Shown here piece by piece: positions 7,587 through 18,618 of a stretch of DNA of 40,075 nucleotides (position 1 is the first letter of the stretch; each line of letters begins with the position of its first letter). Origin of the DNA: Microlunatus flavus (GTDB lineage Bacteria; Actinomycetota; Actinomycetes; Propionibacteriales; Propionibacteriaceae); contig NZ_FOFA01000015.1 in the NCBI RefSeq assembly GCF_900110855.1, positions 1 through 40,075 of the forward strand. Direction: 5' to 3'. A program made the translations under genes and the position numbers. The notes under the pieces are model-generated. The model saw only the letters and a program-made list of their open reading frames with translations, ran no database searches and had not been told where the DNA came from.

Positions 7587-9721
7587 CCGGCGTGCTGCAG
7601 GGCGCCGAGCTGGCCGCGCTGATCGAGCGGACCGCCGCCGGCGCCCCCGACGAGGTCGTCACGCACGCGCTCAGCCGCGACGTCGTGCTCCCCCACGGTG
7701 CCGGCACCTGCGTGCTCGTCACCCTCGACAACGGGATCGACCACACCCGGCCCAACACGTTCGGCGCCCGCGGGCTCGCCGAGCTCGACGCCGCCCTCGA
7801 CGCCGCCCTGGCCCGCGACGACGTGGCGGCGGTCGCGGTGACGGGAAAGCCGTTCATCCTCGCCGCGGGGGCCGACCTCAGCGCGATCCCGCGGATGACC
7901 GACCGCGACCAGGCCCTGGCCATCGCGCAGATCGGGCACGCGGTGTTCGACCGCCTGCACACGGCGTCGGTCCCGACGTTCGCCTTCGTCAACGGGCTCG
8001 CGCTCGGCGGCGGCTTCGAGCTGGCGCTGCACGCCCACCACCGCACGGTCTCGGCCGCCGCCGCCGGGCTGGCCCTGCCCGAGTGCTTCCTCGGTCTGGT
8101 GCCCGCGTGGGGCGGCTGCTACCTGCTGCCGAACCTGATCGGGCCCGAACGGGCCGTCTCGGTGATCATCGAGAACCCCCTGAGCCAGAACCGCATGCTC
8201 ACCGGTCCGCAGTACGCGGGTCTCGGGATCGCCGACGTGCTCCTCGACGGCGCCGACTTCCTGGAGCGCTCGCTCGACTGGGCCGCCCGGGTGGTGACCG
8301 GCGACGTCGTCGTCGAGCGCCCGGAGCCCGACCGCGGCGAGGCGTGGGACGCCGCCGTGGCGCACGGCCGCAAGGTCGCCGACGGCAAGGTCTCCGGAGC
8401 GGCGCCGGCGCCGTACCGGGCGCTGGACCTGGTGGCGATGGCCCGGACCGCCGACCGCTACGCCGTGTTCGCCGCCGAGGACGAGGCGCTCGCCGACCTC
8501 GTCATGTCGCCGGAGCTCCGCTCGGGCCTGTACGCCTTCGACCTCGTGCAGAAGCGAGCGCGCAAGCCCGCGGGGGCGCCGGACCCGTCGCTGGCGCGCA
8601 AGGTCGGCAAGGTCGGCGTCGTCGGCGCCGGGCTGATGGCGACCCAGCTGGCCGTGCTGCTCCTGCGCCGGCTGCACGTGCCCGTCGTCATCTCCGACGT
8701 CGACCAGGCGCGCGTGGAGCACGGCGTCGCCGGGATCCACGGGGAGGTCGACCGGCTGCTCGGCAAGCGCCGCATCTCCCCCGACGAGGCGAACCGCCTG
8801 CACGCCCTGGTGAGCGGCAGCACCGACCTCGCGACGTACGCCGACTGCGACCTCGTGATCGAGGCCGTGTTCGAGGAGCTCGAGGTCAAGCGGCAGGTGT
8901 TCCGCGCGCTGGAGCGCCACGTCTCCGCGGAGGCCGTGCTGGCTACCAACACCTCGTCGCTGTCGGTCGCCGCGATGGCCGAGGGCCTGGCCCACCCCGA
9001 GCGGGTGGTCGGCTTCCACTTCTTCAACCCGGTCGCCGTGCTGCCGCTGGTCGAGGTCGTCCGGACGCCGGCGACGGACGACGCGACGGCCGCGACCGCC
9101 CTGGCCACGGCCAAGGCCCTCAAGAAGAACGCCGTGCTGGTCGCCGACGCGTACGGGTTCGTCGTCAACCGGGTGCTGCTGCGGTTCATGGGCGAGGTGA
9201 TGGGCGCCGTCGACGAGGGCACGCCGGTCGAGGTGGCCGACGCCGCGCTCCGGCCGCTGGGGCTGCCCATGTCGACGTTCACGCTGCTGCAGCTGGTCGG
9301 TCCCGCCGTCGCGCTGCACGTCGCGGAGACGCTGCACGACGGGCTGGGTGAACGGTTCGTCGTCTCGCCGAACCTGCGGGCGCTGGTCGAGGCCGGACGC
9401 CCCGGGCTCTACGACTGGAGGCCGGACGGCACGCCGTACGTCTCCGACGAGACGGCGGCGCTGCTGAGCGTCGGTGACTCCCCCAGCACGGCCGAGCAGG
9501 TGCGCGAGCGGGTGCTGAGGGCCGTGACCGAGGAGGTCGGCGCGATGCTGGCCGAGGGGGTCGTCGCCGCGCCGATGGACGTCGACCTGTGCCTGCTCCT
9601 CGGGGCCGGCTGGCCGTTCCACCTGGGTGGCATCACGCCGTACCTGGACCGCGAGGGCTGGAGCGAGCGCGTGCTGGGGCGACGCTTCCTGCCGCCCGGC
9701 GTGGCGAGCGTCCCGGCCTGA
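7583..9721 (+). CDS. fadB: Multifunctional enoyl-CoA hydratase / 3-hydroxyacyl-CoA dehydrogenase (FadB alpha subunit)
   Basis: A 712-residue fusion carrying the hydratase and dehydrogenase steps of beta-oxidation. Residues 1 to about 290 are a crotonase domain in which both catalytic glutamates are kept (GLALGGGFELAL and LPECFLGLVPAWGG). An NAD-binding Rossmann domain begins near residue 345 (KVGVVGAGLMATQLAVLLL) with the catalytic His in GFHFFNPVAVLPLVEVV, and a C-terminal 3HCDH dimerisation region begins with NRVLLRFMGEVMGAVDEG. The nucleotide-binding loop reads GAGLMATQ where relatives usually have GAGLMGAG, a mild deviation. The GTG at 7583 overlaps the fadA stop. It is the last gene of the plus-strand run, followed by a strong hairpin at 9738-9773. 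Confidence 0.95.
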   Translation: MTGVLQGAELAALIERTAAGAPDEVVTHALSRDVVLPHGAGTCVLVTLDNGIDHTRPNTFGARGLAELDAALDAALARDDVAAVAVTGKPFILAAGADLSAIPRMTDRDQALAIAQIGHAVFDRLHTASVPTFAFVNGLALGGGFELALHAHHRTVSAAAAGLALPECFLGLVPAWGGCYLLPNLIGPERAVSVIIENPLSQNRMLTGPQYAGLGIADVLLDGADFLERSLDWAARVVTGDVVVERPEPDRGEAWDAAVAHGRKVADGKVSGAAPAPYRALDLVAMARTADRYAVFAAEDEALADLVMSPELRSGLYAFDLVQKRARKPAGAPDPSLARKVGKVGVVGAGLMATQLAVLLLRRLHVPVVISDVDQARVEHGVAGIHGEVDRLLGKRRISPDEANRLHALVSGSTDLATYADCDLVIEAVFEELEVKRQVFRALERHVSAEAVLATNTSSLSVAAMAEGLAHPERVVGFHFFNPVAVLPLVEVVRTPATDDATAATALATAKALKKNAVLVADAYGFVVNRVLLRFMGEVMGAVDEGTPVEVADAALRPLGLPMSTFTLLQLVGPAVALHVAETLHDGLGERFVVSPNLRALVEAGRPGLYDWRPDGTPYVSDETAALLSVGDSPSTAEQVRERVLRAVTEEVGAMLAEGVVAAPMDVDLCLLLGAGWPFHLGGITPYLDREGWSERVLGRRFLPPGVASVPA

Positions 9722-9737
9722 ACGACCCGCCGACGCA

Positions 9738-9773
9738 CGACGCCCCCTGAGCCTGCGGGCTCAGGGGGCGTCG
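9738..9773. terminator. Strong bidirectional terminator hairpin
   Basis: A perfect 16-bp stem (arms 9738-9753 and 9758-9773, CGACGCCCCCTGAGCC and its complement) with a 4-base loop TGCG. It lies between the convergent stops of fadB (9721) and the oxidoreductase gene (9793), so it can end transcription from both sides. There is no clear U-tract, as is common in actinomycetes. Confidence 0.85.
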
Positions 9774-9792
9774 GACGCTTGTGGTCCCAGGC

Positions 9793-10473
9793 TCAGCGGA
9801 TGGAGCGGTCGCCCTGGCCGAGCAGCTGCTCGATGCGCTCGCGCGTCGGCGGCGTCGGGTGCTGGAAGTCGCCGTCCGGGGTGTAGACCCCGACGTACGC
9901 GGCCTGGTCGCGCTGGAAGCGCCAGCTGTCGGCGATGCTGCCCGTGTCGTACACGTCGTAGCCCAGCGACTCGATGAACTCGGTGGCGGCGCGCTTGGCG
10001 TCCGCATCGTCGCCCGCGATCAGCAGGGTGCTGCGGTCGGCGGCGCCGGCCGGGCGCTGCATGGTCGCCAGGTGCGCGGAGAAGATGTTGTTGAACGCCT
10101 TGACGACGTGCGCGCCGGCCAGGTGCTGCTGGACCAGGCCGGTCGTCGTCGTCTGCTTCTCGTCGAGGGCGGCGATGTCGCCGTCACGCTCGGGGTAGTA
10201 GTTGCACGTGTCGAGCACGACCTTGCCCACGAACGGGGCGGGGTCGACCTCCTCGACCTTGCCCAGCGGGATCGTGAAGACGACGAGGTCGCCGGCCTGC
10301 GCCGCCTCGGCCGCCGTCGCCGCACGCGCCTTCGGGCCGAGCTCGGCGATCTTGTCGGTGAGGGTCTGCGGGCCGCGCGAGTTGGCCAGGACCACGTCGT
10401 GGCCCGCGGCCACCGCCAGCTGGGCGACCGCCGTGCCGATGTTGCCGCTTCCGATGATGCCGATCGTTGTCAT
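9793..10473 (-). CDS. NADP oxidoreductase, coenzyme F420-dependent family
   Basis: A 226-residue Rossmann protein beginning MTTIGIIGSGNIGTAVAQLAVAAGHDVVLANSRGPQTL. The GxGxxG loop and the NSRGP segment (NADP phosphate recognition) are typical of the F420H2:NADP oxidoreductase-like family, which also includes many reductases that do not use F420. Later segments VVFTIPLGKVEEVDP, KVVLDTCNYYPERDGDI and HVVKAFNNIFSAHLA are family hallmarks. The start at 10473 is chosen because it opens at the first beta strand; an in-frame ATG at 10494 would add seven residues. The substrate is unknown. It stands alone between dxs and the terminator at 9738-9773. Function is assigned at family level only. Confidence 0.87.
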   Translation of the reverse strand: MTTIGIIGSGNIGTAVAQLAVAAGHDVVLANSRGPQTLTDKIAELGPKARAATAAEAAQAGDLVVFTIPLGKVEEVDPAPFVGKVVLDTCNYYPERDGDIAALDEKQTTTTGLVQQHLAGAHVVKAFNNIFSAHLATMQRPAGAADRSTLLIAGDDADAKRAATEFIESLGYDVYDTGSIADSWRFQRDQAAYVGVYTPDGDFQHPTPPTRERIEQLLGQGDRSIR

Positions 10474-10533
10474 GCCTGGTGCAAGCGGCTGCATAGGCGG
10501 ACTATTCCGACCGCCTGCTCTGGCGTGGCCGGG

Positions 10534-12465
10534 TCAGGCGGTGCGCGGCGCGGAGTCGCGGCTGAGGTCGGACTCCTGCGCCACGATGGTCTCGACGACG
10601 GTGCGCGCGATGTCCTGCGGCGCGAGGCCGAGCTCGGCGAGCAGCTCGGCGCGGGTGCCGTGCTCGAGGAACTCCTGCGCGATCCCGAACTCGCGCAGCG
10701 GCGTCGCCACCCCGGCCTGGCGCAGCTCCTGCGCCAGCCGCGCTCCGCAGCCGCCGACGACGCCGTTGTCCTCCACCGTCACGACGAGCTCGTGCGTCCT
10801 GGCGAGCTCGAGCAGCGCGGGGTTGACCGGCAGGGCCCAGACCGGGTCGACGACGGTCGCCCCGACGCCGTGGTCGACGAGGCGACGTCCCACCTCGAGC
10901 GTCGTGCCGACCAGCTGGCCGTAGCCCACCAGCAGCACGCGCGGCGGCGACGTCTCCGCGCGCAGGAGCACGTCCAGCCCGTCCACGACCTCGACGGCCG
11001 GGATGTCGTCCGGCACGGCCTCCTTGGAGTAGCGGATCACGGTCGGCGCGTCGTCGATCTGGCTCGCCACGTCGAGGGCCTCGCGCAGGCGGGTGGCGTC
11101 CCGGGGCGCAGCGAGGTGCAGACCGGGCACGAGCTGCAGCAGCGACATGTCCCACATGCCGTGGTGGCTCGGCCCGTCCGGCCCGGTCACGCCGGCGCGG
11201 TCGAGCACGAAGGTCACCCCGCAGCGGTGCATGGCCACGTCGAGCAGCAGCTGGTCGAAGGCGCGGTTGAGGAACGTCGCGTAGACGGCCACCACGGGGT
11301 GCAGGCCCTGCATGGCCAGCCCGGCCGCGGAGGTGACGGCGTGCTGCTCGGCGATGCCGACGTCGAAGAACCGCTCCGGGAAGGCCGCCGCGAACTTGTG
11401 CAGCCCGGTCGGGTAGGTCATCGCCGCGGTGATGGCGACGATGCGCTCGTCACGCGCACCCAGCCGCACGAGCTCCTCGGAGAACACGTCGGTCCAGGTC
11501 TGCGGCCCAGGGGCGCCCAGCGGGCGGCCGGTGACGGCGTCGATCTTGCCGACCGCGTGGAAGCGGTCCTCCTCGTGGGCCTCGGCCGCTTCGAAGCCGT
11601 TGCCCTTGCGCGTCAGGCAGTGCACCAGGACGGGGCCGCCGAACTGACGCGCCTGCGTCAGCGCCTGCTCCACGGCCTGCTCGTCGTGCCCGTCGACCGG
11701 GCCGATGTACTTGAGGCCGAGGTCGGCGAACAGCCCCTGCGGCGCCAGCACGTCCTTCAGCCCGCTCTTGACGCCGTGCAGGACGTCGTACGCCGTGCTG
11801 CCGACGACCGGTGCCTTGCTCACGCCCCGCTTGACCATGTCCAGCACCTGCTCGTAGCGCCGGTGGGTCCGCAGGCTCGTCAGCTGCTTGGCCAGGCCGC
11901 CCACGGTCGGGGTGTAGGAGCGGCCGTTGTCGTTGACCAGCACGACCAGCGGCAGGTCGGTCGACTCGGCGATGTTGTTGAGGGCCTCCCAGGCCATCCC
12001 GCCGGTGAGCGAGCCGTCACCGACGACGGCGAGGACCGTCCCGGACCGGTGCTGGAGCCGGATCGCCTTCGCCAACCCGTCGGCGTACGACAGCGCGGTC
12101 GACGCGTGGGAGTTCTCCACCCAGTCGTGCTCGGACTCCGCCCGGCTCGGGTAGCCGGCGAGGCCGCCCTTCTGCCGCAGGGTGGGGAACGCGTCCTGGC
12201 GCCCGGTCAGGATCTTGTGGACGTAGCTCTGGTGGCCCGTGTCGAAGACCACCGGGTCCTGGGGCGAGTCGAAGACCCGGTGCAGGGCGATCGTGAGCTC
12301 CACGACCCCGAGGTTGGGGCCCAGGTGCCCGCCGGTCCGGCTGATGTTCTCGATCAGGAAGGCGCGGATCTCGTCCGCCAGCCGGGGCAGCTGCGCGGGC
12401 TCCAGCGCCTTGAGGTCCGCCGGGCTCTGGACCTGTCGGAGCAGGCCGTGGGAGGCGGTCACCAT
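10534..12465 (-). CDS. dxs: 1-deoxy-D-xylulose-5-phosphate synthase
   Basis: A 643-residue thiamine-diphosphate enzyme that condenses pyruvate and glyceraldehyde 3-phosphate, the first step of the MEP isoprenoid pathway. Seen in order: [20 protein letters not shown], the His motif [15 protein letters not shown], the ThDP motif [16 protein letters not shown] with its downstream Asn (VLVNDN), the transketolase pyrimidine domain with [15 protein letters not shown] and the [19 protein letters not shown] motif, and a C-terminal transketolase domain. Length is usual. The ATG at 12465 has a -10-like TATCCT six bases upstream, consistent with a leaderless message. The gene occupies the same slot relative to rnd and trmA as dxs1 of M. 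tuberculosis. Confidence 0.97.
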   Translation of the reverse strand: MVTASHGLLRQVQSPADLKALEPAQLPRLADEIRAFLIENISRTGGHLGPNLGVVELTIALHRVFDSPQDPVVFDTGHQSYVHKILTGRQDAFPTLRQKGGLAGYPSRAESEHDWVENSHASTALSYADGLAKAIRLQHRSGTVLAVVGDGSLTGGMAWEALNNIAESTDLPLVVLVNDNGRSYTPTVGGLAKQLTSLRTHRRYEQVLDMVKRGVSKAPVVGSTAYDVLHGVKSGLKDVLAPQGLFADLGLKYIGPVDGHDEQAVEQALTQARQFGGPVLVHCLTRKGNGFEAAEAHEEDRFHAVGKIDAVTGRPLGAPGPQTWTDVFSEELVRLGARDERIVAITAAMTYPTGLHKFAAAFPERFFDVGIAEQHAVTSAAGLAMQGLHPVVAVYATFLNRAFDQLLLDVAMHRCGVTFVLDRAGVTGPDGPSHHGMWDMSLLQLVPGLHLAAPRDATRLREALDVASQIDDAPTVIRYSKEAVPDDIPAVEVVDGLDVLLRAETSPPRVLLVGYGQLVGTTLEVGRRLVDHGVGATVVDPVWALPVNPALLELARTHELVVTVEDNGVVGGCGARLAQELRQAGVATPLREFGIAQEFLEHGTRAELLAELGLAPQDIARTVVETIVAQESDLSRDSAPRTA

Positions 12466-12471
12466 CCCACC

Positions 12472-12477
12472 AGGATA
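12472..12477 (-). promoter_or_regulatory. Leaderless -10 element of dxs
   Basis: On the minus strand TATCCT is followed by six bases and the dxs ATG (12465). The remaining 170 bases up to the next gene are GC-rich with no other clear signal. Confidence 0.5.
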
Positions 12478-12648
12478 GGGGCGGGGTGGGCCCGTCCGTG
12501 CCGTCCACGCCCGGCGACCGGGTGCCGGCCCGGTCGGGACCGTGCCCCGCAGGCCCCGTCGTCGTGCCCGCGAGGGCGCACACGACCCGGGCGAGCCGCC
12601 GCACGAGCCGCGCGTGCGCACGTCGGACGGACAGGAGCGTGCCCCCGC

Positions 12649-13020
12649 TCACAGCCGCGCCAGGAACGTGCGGCCGCGCAGCGCCTCGCGGACCAGACCC
12701 ACCGCGCGGCGTGTCCGCATCAGGGCCGCGCCCTGCTCGAGCCAGATCTCCGCCGCCGTGTCCACCACGTCGGGACGCACCTCGCCCTTGAGCGAGGTCC
12801 GCACGGCCGCGAGCCCGTCCTGGACGGCCCGGCACTGGCCCTCCACGAAGTGCTCGGCGAACTGCGCGAGGACCAGCGGGTGGTGCCGCAGCACGCGATA
12901 GCCCCGGAAGTCGGCCGGGCAGCAGTCGAAGAGGTACGCCACGGCCGTCTTCTCCCAGTCAGGGGCGCCGGGCGGGCGCACGGCGTCGGGCCAGCCGGGC
13001 GGGGCGACGGAGAGGGGCAT
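12649..13020 (-). CDS. Small conserved hypothetical protein under probable SOS control
   Basis: A 123-residue, probably cytoplasmic and mostly helical protein that I do not recognise by function. Features: an N-terminal Pro-rich stretch, then WEKTAVAYLFDCCPADFRGYRVLRHHP, a helix LVLAQFAEHFVEGQCRAVQDGLAAVRTSL, and an Arg-rich C-terminus (RTRRAVGLVREALRGRTFLARL). The paired Cys-Cys and the RHHP segment are the only notable residue clusters; there is no signal peptide or transmembrane segment. The ATG at 13020 is preceded by a leaderless -10 (TAACCT) directly joined to a near-perfect LexA box. It is divergent from the Gfo/Idh/MocA gene and separated by 183 bp from dxs. Similar proteins seem widespread in actinomycetes, but I can name no function; the promoter points to DNA damage. 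Confidence 0.82.
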   Translation of the reverse strand: MPLSVAPPGWPDAVRPPGAPDWEKTAVAYLFDCCPADFRGYRVLRHHPLVLAQFAEHFVEGQCRAVQDGLAAVRTSLKGEVRPDVVDTAAEIWLEQGAALMRTRRAVGLVREALRGRTFLARL

Positions 13021-13026
13021 GGGACG

Positions 13027-13048
13027 AGGTTATCGAACACCTGTTCGC
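13027..13048 (-). promoter_or_regulatory. LexA (SOS) box abutting a leaderless -10
   Basis: On the minus strand GCGAACAGGTGTTCGA (13048-13033) matches the actinobacterial SOS consensus TCGAAC-N4-GTTCGA at 11 of 12 defined positions and is immediately followed by TAACCT (13032-13027), then six bases, then the ATG at 13020. A repressor bound here would cover the promoter between -35 and -10. Confidence 0.8.
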
Positions 13049-13132
13049 ATGCACAAGAGCCGCCCGCGCTCCGTCCGAGCCTGCCGGTAGCGTCCTCGCG
13101 TACCCGCCCGACGACCCTGCAGGAGCATCCGC

Positions 13133-14167
13133 GTGACAACTCAGGCCACCCCGGCACCGCTGCGACTCGGCCTCCTCGGGGCCGCGCGCATCAGCGAGGA
13201 CGCGGTCGTCGCGCCCGCCCACGAGCTCGGCGTCCGGCTCGTGGCGGTGGCCGCCCGGGACCAGGACCGCGCGCGGGCCTTCGCCGAGCAGCACGGGGTG
13301 GAGCGCACGGTCGCGGACTACCAGGCCCTCGTCGACGACCCCGAGGTCGAGGCGGTCTACAACCCGCTGGCGAACGCGCTGCACGCGCCCTGGAACCTCG
13401 CCGCGGTCGCCGCCGGCAAGCCGGTCCTGAGCGAGAAGCCCTTCGCCGGGAACGCGCAGCAGGCCCGCGAGGTCCGCGACGCGGCGGCGCGGGCGGGCGT
13501 GCCGGTCGTCGAGGCCTTCCACCAGCTCTACCACCCGATCACGGCCCGCCTGCTCGAGCTCGCGGGCAACGGGGAGATCGGCGAGCTCCAGCACGTCGAG
13601 GCGCGGATGCTGATGCCGCCGCCCGCGCCCGACGACCCCCGCTGGTCCGCCGAGCTCGACGGCGGCGGCCTGATGGACGTCGGCTGCTACGCCCTGCACG
13701 CGGTGCGCGACCTCGCGGGGCTGCGCGGCGGGGAGCCGCGCGTGCTGCGGGCGGTGGGCGGCGAGCACCCCGACCGCCCGGGCGTCGACGCCTGGCTGAC
13801 CGCCGACCTGGAGCTGCCCGGCGGCGTGAGCGCCCGCGTCGAGTCGAGCATGACGCACCAGGACGTCGACTTCTCGCTGCGCCTCGTCGGCAGCCGCGGC
13901 GAGGCCTACGCCCCCAACTTCGTCAAGCCGCAGCAGGACGACCGCGTGGTCCTGACCCGGCTCGGCGAGGACCCGGTGGTGGAGCACCTCGGCCGCCGCA
14001 CCAGCTACACGTACATGCTCGAGGCCTTCGCACGGCTGGTCCGCGAGGGCGTGCCGATGCGCAGCGACGCCGACGACGCCGTCACGACGATGGAGCTCGT
14101 GGACGCGGTCTACACCGCCGCCGGCATGGCGCCCCGCGCCGGCGCCGCAGCACCGGCCGCGGGGTGA
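13133..14167 (+). CDS. Gfo/Idh/MocA family NAD(P)-dependent oxidoreductase
   Basis: A 344-residue protein with an N-terminal Rossmann fold (LRLGLLGAARISEDAVVAPAHE), the family motif LSEKPFAGN near residue 100 with the catalytic Lys of EKP, and a C-terminal sugar-binding-type domain (VEAFHQLYHPITARLLELA; GGGLMDVGCYALHAVRDLAG). Members oxidise or reduce sugars, inositols or related polyols; the substrate cannot be read from the sequence. The GTG at 13133 is well supported by AGGAG seven bases upstream. Its stop overlaps the GTG of the HIT gene (GTGA), so the two are one operon. The 112-bp upstream gap is shared with the divergent SOS-box gene. Confidence 0.9.
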   Translation: MTTQATPAPLRLGLLGAARISEDAVVAPAHELGVRLVAVAARDQDRARAFAEQHGVERTVADYQALVDDPEVEAVYNPLANALHAPWNLAAVAAGKPVLSEKPFAGNAQQAREVRDAAARAGVPVVEAFHQLYHPITARLLELAGNGEIGELQHVEARMLMPPPAPDDPRWSAELDGGGLMDVGCYALHAVRDLAGLRGGEPRVLRAVGGEHPDRPGVDAWLTADLELPGGVSARVESSMTHQDVDFSLRLVGSRGEAYAPNFVKPQQDDRVVLTRLGEDPVVEHLGRRTSYTYMLEAFARLVREGVPMRSDADDAVTTMELVDAVYTAAGMAPRAGAAAPAAG

Positions 14168-14610
14168 CGGCCGCCGAGGGCGAGCGCGACGGCGGGCCGC
14201 GCGACATCGTCTGCCAGCTCGTGCGCGACGAGCTGGACGCCGAGGTCGTGCTGCGCACCGACGAGGTGGTGGCGTTCCTCGACATCCACCCCGTCTTCAA
14301 GGGCCACGTCCTGGTGTCGCCGGTCCGTCACGTCGACACGCTGCTCGACCTGCCGCCCGACCTGATGGTCCCGCTGCTGAGCGCGGCCCAGCGCGTGGCA
14401 CGCGCGATGGGTGACGCCCTCGGGGCCGGGGGCACCTTCGTCGCCGTGAACAACGTCGTGAGCCAGTCGGTGCCGCACCTGCACGTCCACGTGGTGCCGC
14501 GGACGAAGGGCGACGGCCTGCGCGGCTTCTTCTGGCCGCGCACGCGCTACGCCGAGGGCGAGCGGACGGCGTACGGGACGCTGCTGCGCGACGCGCTCGG
14601 GGCCGCCTGA
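14164..14610 (+). CDS. HIT family nucleotide-binding protein
   Basis: A 148-residue histidine-triad protein. The triad HLHVHVVPR lies near residue 109, preceded by the Asn-rich segment FVAVNNVVSQSVP; the N-terminal half has the FLDIHPVFKGHVLVSPVRHVDTLLDLP pattern of HIT hydrolases. Such proteins hydrolyse AMP- or GMP-linked phosphoramidates or dinucleoside polyphosphates. It is translationally coupled to the upstream oxidoreductase by a GTGA overlap. Only 11 bases separate its stop from the convergent lipoprotein gene, with no good terminator between them. Confidence 0.92.
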   Translation: MTAAEGERDGGPRDIVCQLVRDELDAEVVLRTDEVVAFLDIHPVFKGHVLVSPVRHVDTLLDLPPDLMVPLLSAAQRVARAMGDALGAGGTFVAVNNVVSQSVPHLHVHVVPRTKGDGLRGFFWPRTRYAEGERTAYGTLLRDALGAA

Positions 14611-14621
14611 GACCCTCCGGC

Positions 14622-15425
14622 TCAAGCCAGGTCGAAGGGGCGCACCAGGGCCAGGTGCGCGGCGGCGGCGTCCACGGCGCGGGGGCCGAACGCGCACCCC
14701 GGGCCGACCGACTCCGCACCACCGGGGGCGCGGACCGCCACCGTCCACGGCGCGTCGCCCGCGCACGACGTGAGCTCCTGGGCGAGGAGGCCCGCGGCGA
14801 CGAGCGCCAGGGCGTCGCGCTCGTCGGGCGCGAGGTCGCGCCGCTCGTCCGGCCTTCCCGGACGGGTCAGCCGCAGCGCGCCGTCCGGACCCGCCTCGAC
14901 GGTGTAGCGACCGCGGCTGCCGCCCAGCTGCTCGGTGCGGACGACCAGGGCCGGCGCGTCACCGGGACGGAGGGCCTCGTCGAAGCGCCCTGCGAGGGCG
15001 TCGGTGAGCAGGGTGAAGAGCCGGTCGAAGGTCGGCGTCGCCGGGGCCTCGGCCCCGCCGCAGGGCTCGGTCACGCTCATCGACAGCTCCCCGACGCGCA
15101 GCCCGTGCGTGATGGGGTCGCTGCAGGGCGGCGAGCCGCCCCGGTCTGCCGCCGCGCGCGCCGCGGCGGCCTCCCGGGCCAGCGCCGGGTCGGCCAGGGC
15201 CGCCCGCAGCTCGATGAGCCGGTCGGCGCCCAGCCGTCCCCCGCGCACGCCGACGAGCACGGCGACACCGTCGGGCCGGACGTGCAGGACCTGGCGGAGC
15301 CCGGCGACGCCGCCGGAACGGCTGAGCGTGACCTCGGCACCCGGGTCGGGCGCCGGGCCTGCGGCGGGCGTGCACCCGGCCAGCACCGCCAGCACGACCA
15401 GGACCGCCGCCGCACGCCACCTCAC
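14622..15425 (-). CDS. Putative lipoprotein of unknown function
   Basis: A 267-residue secreted lipoprotein. The N-terminus is a short positive region and hydrophobic core (RWRAAAVLVVLAVLAGC) ending in a lipobox with Cys18, followed by a Pro/Ala-rich spacer. The body contains VTLSRSGGVAGLRQVLHVRPDGVAVLVG and several later Cys residues (PPCSDP, TEPCGG, TSCAG, GPGCAFG) that could form two disulfides. The GTG at 15425 is the only start that gives a signal peptide. No domain is recognised. It lies downstream of acnA on the same strand, but a strong hairpin at 15474-15505 separates them, so it is probably transcribed on its own. Confidence 0.82.
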   Translation of the reverse strand: MRWRAAAVLVVLAVLAGCTPAAGPAPDPGAEVTLSRSGGVAGLRQVLHVRPDGVAVLVGVRGGRLGADRLIELRAALADPALAREAAAARAAADRGGSPPCSDPITHGLRVGELSMSVTEPCGGAEAPATPTFDRLFTLLTDALAGRFDEALRPGDAPALVVRTEQLGGSRGRYTVEAGPDGALRLTRPGRPDERRDLAPDERDALALVAAGLLAQELTSCAGDAPWTVAVRAPGGAESVGPGCAFGPRAVDAAAAHLALVRPFDLA

Positions 15426-15473
15426 GCCCGCAGTGTGGCCGACGGGCGGCCCGCCGCGGCCCGGGGACGCCGA

Positions 15474-15505
15474 CGGCCGGCCACCCCACGTGGGGTGGCC
15501 GGCCG
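15474..15505 (-). terminator. Terminator hairpin of acnA
   Basis: A perfect 32-bp palindrome centred on CCCCACGTGGGG, able to form a stem of about 14 bp, beginning 10 bases downstream of the acnA stop (15516). No U-tract follows. Confidence 0.8.
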
Positions 15506-15515
15506 CCTCAGGTCG

Positions 15516-18386
<2,871 letters not shown>

Positions 18387-18408
18387 CCGGCCTCCTCGCC
18401 TCACAAAG

Positions 18409-18426
18409 TATCTTGACGTCAAGATA
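18409..18426. promoter_or_regulatory. 18-bp palindromic operator upstream of acnA (MarR/TamR-like)
   Basis: TATCTTGACGTCAAGATA is a perfect palindrome, AT-richer than its surroundings, and ends 22 bases before the acnA ATG, overlapping a possible -10 (GATACT on the minus strand). The CTTGA/TCAAG form resembles sites of MarR-family regulators; the Streptomyces regulator TamR, which responds to trans-aconitate and controls aconitase, is the closest precedent I recall. Confidence 0.65.
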
Positions 18427-18540
18427 TCACGCACGAACCGGCCTACCGGTCCGACGACCAGCCTCCCCCAGGCGCGTGTTCGACGGCAGGTAAGGGTCCC
18501 CTGACCCTGGCCGCCGTCACCTCTCTGCCGCCCCCTCCAC

Positions 18541-18601
18541 GGAAAGTGGTCACTCCAGAGCTGCTCGACGGCGTGTCGCGGGCGCGGAGTGACCACTTTC
18601 C
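18541..18601. repeat. 16-bp inverted repeat downstream of the methyltransferase gene
   Basis: GGAAAGTGGTCACTCC (18541-18556) and its exact complement (18586-18601) are separated by 29 bases. The pair starts 17 bases after the trmA-like stop (18619). It could act as a terminator for that gene or be a copy of a small dispersed element; a perfect 16-bp stem with a long loop is unusual for a plain terminator. Confidence 0.7.
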
Positions 18602-18618
18602 AGACGACGCGAGGGGGG

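Noticed and set aside
12466-12648. Possible small gene between dxs and the SOS-box gene
   Set aside because: The region shows no start with a ribosome-binding site and no family-like sequence; it looks like dxs promoter plus featureless GC-rich DNA.
9781-14610. Very long plus-strand open frame spanning the dxs region
   Set aside because: It is antisense to the well-supported oxidoreductase and dxs genes; only its last part (from 14164) is a real gene, the HIT protein.
18486-18508. Possible IdeR/DtxR iron box about 100 bases upstream of acnA (AGGTAAGGGTCCCCTGA region)
   Set aside because: By hand only about 13 of 19 positions fit the iron-box consensus and the second half is poor; the AGGGTC/GACCCT symmetry is common in such GC-rich DNA.
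18387-18596. N-terminal extension of the acnA frame
   Set aside because: The ATG at 18386 has a strong GAGGAGG site, and the extension would run through the palindromic operator.
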